From Lumnitzera littorea (taxonomy: Eukaryota; Streptophyta; Magnoliopsida; Myrtales; Combretaceae): 64,000 bases of DNA. Location of the stretch: positions 4,371,086-4,435,085 of the forward strand of contig JAMXBB010000004.1 in the NCBI GenBank assembly GCA_024138015.1, in the 5' to 3' direction. Positions 40,501 to 47,100 of this stretch are shown here, piece by piece. Made by a program: the position numbers and the translations under genes. The first letter of the stretch is position 1, and every line of letters starts with the position of its first letter. The notes below the pieces were generated by a model. It saw only the letters and a program-made list of their open reading frames with translations, was not told where the DNA came from and made no database searches.

Positions 40501-43500
40501 ATTTCATACTAACCAATCTCCTTTTACCACAAGTCCAAGCAAGTCATTCCCCTTAACCTATAAATAAGAGTAAAACCATTAAGTAAGGAGATCTCTTACG
40601 GATCCTTCTGAACCTCTTGGGAACTCTTTCAACTTATTTACTTGAATTCAAATACTCTCTCCACTAACTTAAGCATCGAAGGACCCCACTAACTATACCA
40701 CAATGGTTTTTTTATAGGTCCACCATTGTACACGACTGACGGATAACCAAGAATTTACCTAGAAGTCATACTTGTAACATCTACCATCACTAAAGTGAAA
40801 GATCAAACGTTGCTACTAAGGCTAAGGTGAGATGGAAGTGTGCTCTCCTTTGGTTGATGGAGGGCTTGGTATTCCAAAATTAGAAGCCTGGAATAAGGTT
40901 GCCTAGTTAAAACATATATGGCATTTTGCAAGGGTAGTGCAAGAGGTATTTAGGTTGGTTGGGTCCTTATGTTGTCTTCTTGAAGTGCCAAAGCATTTGG
41001 TTCGATTAAAACTTCTCAAGTTGTACAATTCAATTTGTCAATTTTTCTCTTGAACTAGGCGAAAACTTCTCAAGTTGCATGATTCAATCTGTCAATTTTT
41101 TGGTTAGAAGGTAGGTAATGGTCTTTCTATCTCCCTTTGGGCTAACTTTTGGCTCCCTCAAGGACTTTTAGATAGCATTTTCAATGTAAGAGAAATTGCT
41201 TCATCTAGTCTACTCCTCATTGCTAGTGTTTGTTGCCCAATTGAAAATGATGAGTGGATGCTTCCCAATAACAAACTTTGGAATAGACTAAATGTTCCAC
41301 CAAACTTGGTCCCCAATGGCTCCCTAGAGGACAAATTCCTATGGAAACCTTCTTCAAATGACATTTTATCCACCAAGAGTGCCTATAAAGTTTTATGCCC
41401 TTTTGGTGTTAAGGTTCCATGGTCTAAAGTGGTGTGGAGCAACAAGTCTATTCCTAGGCATAATTTCATCTTGTGGCTTGCAATCAATAACAAGCCACAT
41501 ACTCTTGATAAATTGTACAATTAAGGAATTGCTATGTCCACCTCTTGTTTTTTCTGCGATATTAATTTTGAAAAGCATCTATATGTCTTCTTTGAGTGTG
41601 GGTTCTCAACTATTGTTTGGTCTCAAGTCATAACCAAATTGGCTACCCTTCATCTTACATTTCATGGCAAGGAGTTTTGGATGGGTTAACACATTCCAAT
41701 ACATCCCAAGCAACCCACAGTTGGAAATTCACTGTTTCAACTGCCATTTATTGCATTTGTCAAGCTCGATATTCTACCCAATTGGGGCAAGACATTCCAA
41801 ATGATTCTTCTCTAGCAAGGCTCATTTTGAATTACTTTTATGTACTATTTTGTGCTTTTGCCAAGTGGTTTTTACCTAGTTCCAAGCTTTGTATATATTG
41901 TGCCCTACCTTAACCCACACATTACAGTTGTATATCCTTCCTTTTGGTTTAAACAAACATGTTGAATTAACCAAAAAAAGAATTCCTAATTCTCACCAGC
42001 CGCATTAAGCTGACTAAAACAAAAGAAGAATTAACCTTCCATCATGCTTAGTAAAAGCATAGATCAGTGTTGTCATAAATTTTTAAGACCAAATTTACGT
42101 TCATTCCCTTGTTTTGTTTTTGTTTGTTTTGTTGTTGGTGGGTTTGGGGGGCAGGGGGTAGGGGGGTTGTGGTGTGGTGGTGGGGTTTGAAGTGTGGATG
42201 GGGGTTTTGGAGGTAAAAAAATGGCCATATGGATCATAACCTATACAAATGTGAATAACATTGGTACTTTGTCTATAAATGAAACAATCCAAGATAACAA
42301 GCAAATAAGTACTCACCTTATGTACATGCAAGCAGGTTTTCTGACCAGCTGGAGTTGATCCATAGATTCTAATAACAGGTACCTCATTGACATTTTCGCC
42401 TATGCCAGTGAATAACAAAAGTAATCAAGCAACCACCAATTTCTTCATAAAAATAGAAGTTTCATTTTTAACTTTCCTAACAAGATAATAAATGCTTACA
42501 CTAACAAGTTTGGTTTCAAACCAGCAAGCTCAAATTGGCAGTGCATAATATATCATTTAGACATAAATTTCACATGCCTAGTTTACACTAACTGCATATT
42601 CATTCTCTGATAGGTCAATTCCCAGCAATGGATTAATTCATCGAAAAATTAATTAATATTAGAGAAACACAATCTGCCTTGGCCCTTTTTCCTAGTTTCA
42701 TGAAACAAAGGGTACCAAAAATCTAATATCAGCTCAGTAACCATGATATTACTGACCCTTGTACCATTCTTCCTCACATGATGTGATGCATCCACATTAC
42801 ATAGCCAATTACTACAACCTGAAATTATGCATGAATATATGAGCTATATGAAACAGAGGCACAAACACTTCCCAAACTATGGAGTTACGAAGTCTTTTAG
42901 AAAGCTGCAAATAGAGTGTACCTAAGTTTGAAAAATGATGGAGATATGGCATGAATCCCATTTTGCAACAACTCTGACACAAAATACAACTTGACTGAAC
43001 CAACTATCTAATAGCTTAAAATCGTAAATATACCACACAATTTTAAACTTCCCTCTTGGATAAAGTCCCCTAAGATCCCCGCTCAAATTCCTGTAACACG
43101 CCCATGTACAAATCTTCCATGTCCCATTTGGCAATCATCATACATTTTCCACAAGTTATATACCATCGCATATAGTGGGGGGAGAAAAGGAACAGAATGT
43201 GCCCCAATTATCACTATGTTTGTTCGGAACAAAAAGATATAGAAGGCTTGGCCCAAAAACAGAAAAGAAAAAGAGATGTAAAAGGGAAGGGAAAATGGTA
43301 AAAAATGGATGAAAATTTTGGTCTTCAGATAGTAAAAGTGAAAGTGGAATTGGAGAGAAATTAAGAGAAAAAGCTTCCACTTTCAAGCCATATATGTTTT
43401 TATTGGTAATGTCAGGTTTTTTTTTTTTAATGTTTTTAATTAATAATGGAAAAAGGGTACTGCCCAATGTACTAGGCACGATGAAACATTTACAAGAGAC

Positions 43501-43894
43501 TTAAATTAGCGATCAAAGCACCGATAAAACAAAAAGGCACCTGGATGATAATTTGCCAAAAATCACAAAGATGTTCTATCTTTTACAATTAAGAAGAAGA
43601 AGATGCATCGAATTTCAGCAGTCGTGTCATACATGGCGCATAAGGAAGCAATTCACTTCAAATACAAAACTACGTCGTTTAAGAACGCGAATGAAGAGAA
43701 TTACAGAGAGCAAAGAGCGAAATACCGTGGAAGGAACTGTAGGAAATGTCTATGCCAGGGATTGGCGAAGCCATGTAGAAGTCGATCGATACGATTCGAA
43801 TGGAGAAAACGTAGCTGCAATCCGACGGCGTGTATTCGACCATTTGTGTTTGCGTCTGTGTTTGTGTTTGTGTTTGAGTTTGAGTTTCATCCAT
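7765..43894 (-). CDS. REV3: DNA polymerase zeta catalytic subunit REV3, 23 exons
   Basis: Catalytic subunit of DNA polymerase zeta, the nuclear family-B polymerase that extends from mismatched or damaged primer ends in translesion synthesis, working with REV7. Exons on the minus strand, 5' to 3': 43726-43894, 42317-42399, 35347-35404, 35058-35107, 34745-34857, 34429-34471, 33468-33536, 32605-32760, 32343-32484, 32141-32232, 31607-32023, 26595-28041, 26258-26482, 25749-26089, 15311-15459, 14086-14674, 13433-13579, 12309-12584, 11313-11420, 10832-11037, 10015-10318, 8259-8876, 7765-7938. Lengths sum to 5,976 nt (1,991 residues plus stop), phases are consistent and every intron is GT-AG. Motif A DFQSLYPS lies near residue 1459, motif B KLIANVTYGY near 1568 and motif C YGDTDS at 1622-1627. 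No frameshift or internal stop was seen, so the gene looks functional despite large insertions in introns 2, 11 and 14. Exon edges are inferred from the sequence and family similarity; no transcript was available. Confidence 0.95.
14086..15459 (-). CDS. REV3: REV3 exons 15-16: inactive exonuclease-like domain
   Basis: Exon 15 begins VQAECRGDLRPDPRFDAINV and completes the motif I region split from exon 14 by a 10.3-kb intron. It ends within an Arg codon completed by exon 16. Exon 16 contains YDPDILVGWDVQSGSLGF, the region corresponding to exonuclease motif II, and later EDEWGRTHASGIHVGGRIVL and the LNLQIMNQLDM end. These match the 3'-5' exonuclease-like fold of REV3, which in this family is structural and not catalytic. 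The exon 16 stretch around 14,380-14,460 is variable and acidic. Phase 2 at the 15/16 junction and phase 0 at the end agree with the neighbouring exons. Confidence 0.94.
16139..20690 (+). pseudogene. Dead Ty1/copia retrotransposon (gag-PR-INT-RT-RH)
   Basis: A primer-binding site TGGTATGAGAGC at 16246-16257 follows the end of a short 5' LTR remnant (start uncertain). Downstream plus-strand remnants come in copia order. A gag region (16.4-17.1 kb) is followed by a CCHC knuckle near 17190-17235 whose second Cys codon is TGA. Then come a protease with WVVDSSTTNHM (the usual DSG is DSS), a pre-integrase HLGHPSF-like block, integrase pieces (TPQQNGVANR), RT with NKWVYTLKYKADGSLERYKA and YVDDIII (about 19910-19935), and RNase H (AYTDVDYTESL, SSAEAKFKAM). 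At least a dozen stops and several frameshifts make it non-functional. A purine tract GCATGGGGGAG near 21040 may be its polypurine tract; no matching 3' LTR was found. Confidence 0.85.
20689..20968 (+). mobile_element. TRIM-like miniature element with about 80-bp terminal direct repeats
   Basis: Imperfect direct repeats at about 20689-20772 and 20886-20968 begin with TTATATAATAAAT and end with TAATCGTAACA or TAGTCGTAACA. Between them lie GAAATCTTGAGTTCAAACCC and, before the second repeat, a purine-rich AAATAAAAGGG. Short direct repeats, a tRNA-like priming region and a purine tract without coding capacity fit a terminal-repeat retrotransposon in miniature. It sits at the end of the copia RNase H region. 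Confidence 0.5.
21180..22910 (+). mobile_element. Decayed L1-type LINE fragment (copy a), REV3 intron 14
   Basis: Remnants of endonuclease (KITFVYGQTKSP, about 21355) and reverse transcriptase: VDLMKAYDNV (about 21679), DLHQGDPITPYLY (about 21845), FANDILIFAKED in place of the catalytic FADD box (about 21985), TLPICYLGIHLSS (about 22165) and KAKVKRKDICKLKKGG and IKLWNKVTLWKHIW (about 22440-22545). Multiple stops and shifts. Boundaries are approximate. Confidence 0.75.
22918..24470 (+). mobile_element. Second decayed LINE fragment (copy b), REV3 intron 14
   Basis: Begins again at the end of the endonuclease domain (DRVLVNHALLLNFACTFSQ, then RPPKYFNFWSIYSNLKF), so it is a separate copy from LINE a. 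Later pieces are VNWSFLKQFLKALNFP (about 23370), LSNQVYWSTTFILPK and RMNRFLWNGEDEKKSKSKVA (23995-24125). A 17-base T run lies near 23671. It carries stops throughout and the strongly conserved catalytic section is missing or shifted. Confidence 0.75.
24480..24755 (+). mobile_element. LTR fragment with degenerate primer-binding site
   Basis: The segment 24480-24739 runs from TGTATTAG to CTCTATCA and includes TTCTAGAAGAATCTAGAAGG, a composition common in copia LTRs. It is followed by TTGGCATTGCAGCAGG, which resembles the TTGGTATCAGAGCAGG that follows many copia LTRs. No partner LTR was seen nearby, and flanking duplications were not identified. Confidence 0.4.
25749..28041 (-). CDS. REV3: REV3 exons 12-14: long disordered linker, ending at exonuclease motif I
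   Basis: Exon 12 (1,447 nt, the largest) begins AVDNEALGILKWLASSQA, a plant REV3 signature, continues with KECQDILDS, and then becomes Ser/Asp/Glu/Lys-rich and low in order, as expected for the variable middle of REV3. Exon 13 carries LYLLTPAISPPTVDAVAYWL, a conserved plant block. Exon 14 ends PASIGAGQQLTISSIE. The SIE at residues 1133-1135 occupies the place of the catalytic DIE of exonuclease motif I in proofreading family-B polymerases. The Asp is absent here as in other REV3 proteins, which fits an enzyme without proofreading. Introns 12 and 13 are short (112 and 168 bp). Confidence 0.93.
28091..29055. repeat. 440-bp inverted repeat with 85-bp loop, REV3 intron 11
   Basis: Arm 1 (28091-28530) and arm 2 (28616-29055) are reverse complements of equal length, with no mismatch in the segments I compared end to end by eye. 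The loop (28531-28615) is AT-rich and not itself a clean palindrome. Arm 1 starts 50 bp from the exon 12 acceptor. Arm 2 ends directly against the single N at 29056. All other repeats in this window are heavily mutated, so such identity points either to a very young event or to an assembly artefact. Confidence 0.9.
29056..29056. other. Single ambiguous base (N)
   Basis: The only N noticed in the window. It lies exactly at the outer end of the inverted repeat and one base before a sequence that recurs 191 bp downstream. It probably marks a join or unresolved gap in the assembly. Confidence 0.95.
29057..29276. repeat. Exact 29-nt direct repeat flanking AT-rich DNA after the N
   Basis: The 29 bases at 29057-29085 (starting CATACAAAACAG) recur identically at 29248-29276. 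The DNA between is TA-rich microsatellite-like sequence. Its position beside the N suggests overlapping contig ends that were not merged, though a real duplication is possible. Confidence 0.8.
29713..29784 (+). mobile_element. 38-bp poly(A) mini-insertion with 17-bp target duplication, REV3 intron 11
   Basis: AATCTGCCTTCTCAAGG occurs at 29713-29729 and 29768-29784. Between the copies there are only seven bases (TTTGGCC) and an A-rich run of about 31 bases. This looks like a retrotransposition event that copied little more than the tail. It parallels the exon 4 donor insertion but is on the other strand. Confidence 0.7.
30879..31195 (-). mobile_element. 289-bp 5'-truncated LINE/SINE insertion with 14-bp target duplication, REV3 intron 11
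   Basis: GGGCCTTAACTATT occurs at 30879-30892 and 31182-31195. The insert between begins with a T run, so on the minus strand it ends in poly(A). It contains ATTAATAAAAAGAGA and GGGGAACATCCCC, a composition common at plant LINE 3' ends. It is in REV3 orientation. The short length suggests strong 5' truncation. Confidence 0.7.
31421..31440 (+). other. G-quadruplex-type motif in REV3 intron 11
   Basis: G-runs of 3, 4, 6 and 4 bases separated by single-base loops, on the template strand of REV3, within a T-rich then G-rich tract (31315-31475) about 170 bp from the exon 11 donor. Read directly from the sequence; structure formation is inferred. Confidence 0.55.
31607..43894 (-). CDS. REV3: REV3 exons 1-11: N-terminal family-B domain
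   Basis: Exons 1-11 encode about residues 1-464. The N-terminal family-B block is recognisable: VFSIRIVSIDFYMASPIPG in exon 1, NEVPVIRIYGSTPAGQKTC in exon 2, ALPYLYVPCADIPL in exon 3, HAISLALEKALK in exon 4, RARRFYGYHASEELFVKIYL in exon 5, PHDVSRAAKLLL in exon 6 and DYNLYGMGLLHLLKIKFRCP at the start of exon 8. Two in-frame ATGs are possible: 43894, giving a 17-residue leader with seven Thr-Gln repeats, or 43843, which better matches the length I recall for other plant REV3 N-termini. Exons 8-11 are less conserved and acidic. Exons 3-7 are small (43-113 nt) and sit among several small insertions. Intron 2 is 6,912 bp because of LINE insertions. Confidence 0.93.
33142..33267 (+). mobile_element. 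5'-truncated LINE tail with 14-bp target duplication, REV3 intron 7
   Basis: AATAATAAAATATC occurs at 33142-33155 and 33254-33267. The 98 bp between read like a plant LINE 3' end (TTTTTTGTATACATCTTATG and onward) and finish with CACC followed by a short A tail. The insertion is in plus orientation, antisense to REV3. Together these features identify a short retroposed LINE tail. Confidence 0.7.
34524..34703. mobile_element. 180-bp MITE-like element with 33-bp terminal inverted repeats, REV3 intron 5
   Basis: Left arm 34524-34556 and right arm 34671-34703 are inverted copies that differ at about two positions and begin TGTTATGGAATGT. The interior has no coding sequence and one 12-A run. It fills most of intron 5. 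No clear target duplication was found, so the superfamily is unassigned. A stem-loop of this size could also be a small-RNA source; that is speculation. Confidence 0.6.
34991..35066 (-). mobile_element. Poly(A)-tailed mini-insertion duplicating the exon 4 splice donor
   Basis: The 16-mer AGCTCACCTTCAAGGC occurs at 34991-35006 and again at 35051-35066. Between the copies are 44 bp that on the REV3 strand end in a run of about 18 A. This is the signature of target-primed reverse transcription with extreme 5' truncation. The duplicated target spans the exon 4/intron 4 boundary, so the donor context GCCTTGAAG|GTGAGCT now exists twice, 60 bp apart. The upstream copy is the donor used in the gene model. 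Confidence 0.8.
35600..38640 (+). mobile_element. Decayed L1-type LINE (copy c) in REV3 intron 2
   Basis: Plus-strand remnants of a non-LTR retrotransposon reverse transcriptase. In order: AAEQSFLHQKSRTTWLTFED (about 35715), SLISKVENHSTF (about 36196), KKQMAFTKGRRIVDYFLMAQ (36322-36380), IKVDLIKAY (36427), a FADN-type version of the catalytic FADD box (about 37110), IKIPNNASCTWRKILQ (37750) and a zinc-binding C-terminal block ending in YYHLWKERNRRH (38470-38505). Many stops and frameshifts break it. A 15-16 base string is repeated in direct orientation at about 37066 and 37127. Element boundaries are approximate. It is antisense to REV3 and lies next to LINE copy d. Confidence 0.8.
38950..41960 (+). 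mobile_element. Decayed L1-type LINE (copy d) in REV3 intron 2, split by an LTR-like insertion
   Basis: Broken plus-strand reverse-transcriptase coding sequence of a plant non-LTR retrotransposon. Recognisable blocks, with stops and frameshifts, include PDGYSAKFFKVAWPV (about 38977), an ALVPKISNASKFWYFRPISC-type block (about 39100), SFNLNGELMGF and LRQGDPFSPYFFVLAMKVLS (39430-39550). After a 734-bp interruption it resumes with ATKAKVRWKCALLW and GLGIPKLEAWNKVA (40815-40905), then zinc-binding C-terminal remnants up to about 41910. It lies antisense to REV3. No functional protein is possible. Ends are approximate and no target-site duplication was located. Confidence 0.8.
40056..40789. mobile_element. 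Solo-LTR-like insertion inside LINE copy d
   Basis: This 734-bp block interrupts the LINE coding sequence and is flanked by the six bases CTAAAG at 40050-40055 and 40790-40795, like a target-site duplication. It has no LINE-like frame. It contains a TATA-like CTATAAATA around 40560 and ends ...ATCTACCATCA. An ACTTAAGCATCGAAGGA-type string near 40670 is common in the 3' part of plant gypsy LTRs. I infer a solo LTR; the 5' end (AGTGTATT) is not a clean TG. Confidence 0.5.
42140..42166 (+). other. G-quadruplex-type motif in REV3 intron 2
   Basis: Four G-runs of 3, 6, 5 and 6 bases are separated by loops of 3, 2 and 2 bases on the plus strand, which is the template strand for REV3. The motif is inside intron 2, about 150 bp past the exon 2 donor, in a longer GT-rich tract (42110-42190). 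The motif is read directly; folding is inferred. Confidence 0.6.
42400..43725 (-). other. REV3 intron 1
   Basis: GT-AG intron of 1,326 bp between exon 1 (phase 1) and exon 2. I see no coding element. Near 43417-43460 there is a poly(T) run followed by a sequence like the reverse complement of a plant LINE 3' end, but I found no flanking duplication. Confidence 0.7.
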
Positions 43895-43947
43895 TTTGAT
43901 TTTTCGGTGGCGGAACTTGCGTTGGTGTAGTGAGAGAGAGAGTGGTG

Positions 43948-43955
43948 TTTGGCGC
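43948..43955 (+). promoter_or_regulatory. E2F binding-site match TTTGGCGC
   Basis: TTTGGCGC fits the plant E2F consensus TTTSGCGC exactly and lies 54 bp upstream of the first REV3 ATG. E2F sites are common in promoters of S-phase and DNA-repair genes, so control of REV3 by E2F is a reasonable inference but unproven. Confidence 0.5.
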
Positions 43956-44146
43956 CAGTTTTTTTAGGGCATTTTGGGAAGAGAGGGAAGAAGAAGAAGG
44001 AGGAACTTTCTCTGCAAGTGATTGGATTTACCTCCCTGCTTTGAAAAAATTAAAAGCGGTGAACCAGTCACATGTAAGCTGCAATAAACAACTAACTAAC
44101 GAGAGAGTACGATGGATCAGTCCACCATACTTGTATGCGAGGCTAT

Positions 44147-44152
44147 GGCCCA
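44147..44152 (-). promoter_or_regulatory. Site II element TGGGCC
   Basis: On the REV3 strand this reads TGGGCC, the site II motif bound by TCP factors in promoters of proliferating-cell and replication genes. It is about 250 bp upstream of the ATG. A six-base motif can occur by chance, but its pairing with an E2F match supports a role. Confidence 0.35.
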
Positions 44153-44180
44153 CGAAATCGGAAAAGGATAAATAAATATA

Positions 44181-47100
44181 TATATATATATAAATATATA
44201 GGTCTACTGGTAAGCTTTTACTTTCCTAATAACTTATTTAACTTACTTGTAAAGAACTAAAATCCCTTCATCCATTTAAAAGCAGGTCAAATGAGTCCGA
44301 CTCGATTAAATTACGAGCTAAAGTAGGCCGGTTTAACTTAGCCTATTTAATACATTTACTCTTTTAACGAACGAGCTAGCTCATTTAATCTGCTTTTTTA
44401 ATTGGTTAGAGCTAAAGTTATTTTTATCCTTTTAAAAAATAAGCCAAATAAGCTCAACCCATTTAATCAATAAAATAAAGTGGGCCGAATTGGCCAATTT
44501 AATCCATTTGTACATCTATATATATGCATATATGTACGTACATAGAGAATATTTGAAAAAATCTCATAATTGCATCCATCCTAAGAATAGAATACATGAA
44601 ATGGTGTTTTTAAGACACAATTTCAAAATAATCTTAACTTAATCATTGCAACAATAGGTGTAAATTTCTTATACCCAAAAATTACATTACTTGTTAAAAA
44701 AAAAAAAACAATTTACTATCATTAACAAAAATTCATCAATCATATTCTATTCAACATTAGAAGTGTCTATTCTACAATCTTCATAATGGACTTAAGAGCC
44801 TACAAAATAAAAAAAAGTAGGCTAAGAGGAGTATTGGGACATTTCTGTATAATCACTCTAATGTTTAAGTTCAATAGATTATAGTGAAAAAGGAGGATTA
44901 CGAATGTAGGCGATAGGTGAAGGTAGCAAAGAGTTTTTATTATTGCCCCTGTATTCTATCTAGAAAAGTCATGGCTTAACTACTCCTACAAGGCAATTGA
45001 ACTATTTAGACCATATCCTGGTTTTGTGGAAATGGATAAGTTGATAGTTATTAGGTGTAATAACAATTGAACTATTCATGTCCTACGCTAAAATTTGAAG
45101 GTTTAAATACTTAGATTGGCCTTAGCTAACTAAGACCATAAGGCTCAGGTCCTTATGTTTTTTGTTCTAACATGTTATTAGCACTTTCGTTCTAGTTTGA
45201 GATCTTATTAAAGATATGCACACGATCTAGTCAAGTTTGAGTTTACTCAAAACCTTGCCAAGGAGGTTCATATTAAAAGGTAGTTTAGGTCAACCAAATA
45301 GATCAAATCAGGCTAAGACAACTTAGCCCATCTTTGAGGAGATCGGCTTGGCACTGAGGGCCTTTACCCAAAGTCACCTATTAATAAATGGCAAACTCTT
45401 CACCATATACTCATTTACATACATGCCTTGCACATAATCCAAATAGCTTAACCAAAACAATAACAATGGACTCTAACCAAAATGTCTAAAAGAAATAATT
45501 ACGACCCCTTAATCATTCATCAATATTGCTTTCTACATACTTCAAGCTCATTAACCATAATCAACCTTCACCGATAACAAAAGTAATAAATGAAGGATAA
45601 ATCTTTTAAGCAACATAGAAGAAATGATGAACAATAAGTTAAGAAGCACAACTAAAAAATCATGACGAAATTTTCATTTATCATTGATTTAGTTTAAAAC
45701 TACAAATCATATACAAGGAATCACGAAAAAGAAAAATATAACAAAATCTAGGGTTGTCACTTTTATCATTATGCAAAAGTTAGCAATAATATCAAATGAA
45801 AGCTACACCAACTACTCCATGTCCAACTACATCGTTTGTATGTCATCCCGATCCTTACCCAATAGCATGTAAGGAGGAGTTAAATGCATTGGAATCTGAT
45901 CAAGCTCAACCTTCATAAGCCCTTCCTCACATCATTCTTATGAGTTCCAGGTCACCTTTTATATGGAATGGGAGTAGTGCTCAAGTTCTTTCTAAGCAAT
46001 GTCTCAAATGGCACCGATGGCAATGTAAATGAACTCAATAAAAGATAATAATAGGTATGGTTGGGGTTCGATATGGTTCATCTATCCAAATCGAAACAAA
46101 GCTAATATTATGGTTAATTCTTTTTTTAATTTAGACCTAACCTTAAGTTTTGGTTCATGATATTTTTATCTAAAAAATCAATCCAATCTAGCTTGTTTTA
46201 TCGATTGAACTAAGAATTTCAAAATATTTAGGAGAATTACTAAAATTCTAAACCTTAATAGTTGCTACTCAATTTTCCTTCTAAAATATAATCATCTAAA
46301 TAACTGTGTGGCAATATATTCATCGCATTAATAAAATTAGAACCGCTAACATGCTCTTACAATATTGAAACTTCATATTAGGCAACTTAAAATTTTCAAA
46401 ATCACTAAGATGATATAATGACATAAAATTAATTATTTATTTTGGTCTAGTTTCAATTGGAATATAATTAATTTGTTTACAATTTATTACTAAACAAATA
46501 AAGGCATCTCATCTAAAATATTCAAAAATTTATGCATACACTCATCTATTCAACATGACCTTTTTTTCTTTTTATTTCTCATAATTTGATTCAGTTTGTA
46601 CTTTTTTGGAATTTAAGAAAAAGTTTGAGCCTAACTAATAATCTAGTTTAGTTTGTTTTGGTCTAGTTTATGCTTTGGCCATTTTTTTGCACAGCCCAAT
46701 TTAGGATACTTGTATGTAGTGGGGGCATGTGATCAAAAGGCGAAAAGTTATTCTAAGAGAGATGAATCATCCTTAATTTAAATATTGGATGTTGCGCCTA
46801 ATTTTAATTTTCATTTTCTTTATTTTGATTTATATTGAATTCTATATTCATTCAATAGAGACCCTTAACTAAGAATTAAAGAAAATATAGTTATTCAATT
46901 AATTTCGAAGTTGCCATCTAATCATGGTCAGGAGAAAAGGTGATTTAGAATTGAATGAGTAAAGCAATCCTAACTCAATCATTAATTTACGAGAAAAATT
47001 GGATATTTTGAGTCCAAAACTAACCTATTAAAACCTAAATGGTTACTACTTAACTTTTTGAATTTTTCTCGAAATACCCTTTTTATTTGAAATTTAAGAT

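Larger units (their letters stand above)
43895..44180 (-). promoter_or_regulatory. REV3 5' UTR and proximal promoter
   Basis: Directly upstream of the REV3 ATG the DNA is more GC-rich than its surroundings. On the transcribed strand it carries a CT-rich run (about 43930-43943), which is typical of plant transcription starts. An E2F consensus and a site II motif lie within 260 bp of the ATG. AT-rich repeats start again beyond 44160. The start of transcription cannot be placed from sequence alone. Confidence 0.6.

Noticed and set aside
43841..43843. Taking the ATG at 43843 as the sole REV3 start
   Set aside because: It fits the family length better, but the upstream in-frame ATG at 43894 is open and would be met first, so the CDS is reported from 43894 and the alternative noted.
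43553..43930. Plus-strand open frames of 98 and 125 codons opposite REV3 exon 1
   Set aside because: Antisense shadows of exon 1 and its GC-richer leader; the minus-strand frame has clear family similarity and matching splice sites.
46040..46710. Possible MITE with GGTTCGATATGGTTC-like ends
   Set aside because: The presumed left and right ends do not pair as inverted repeats when compared; probably diffuse repeat DNA.
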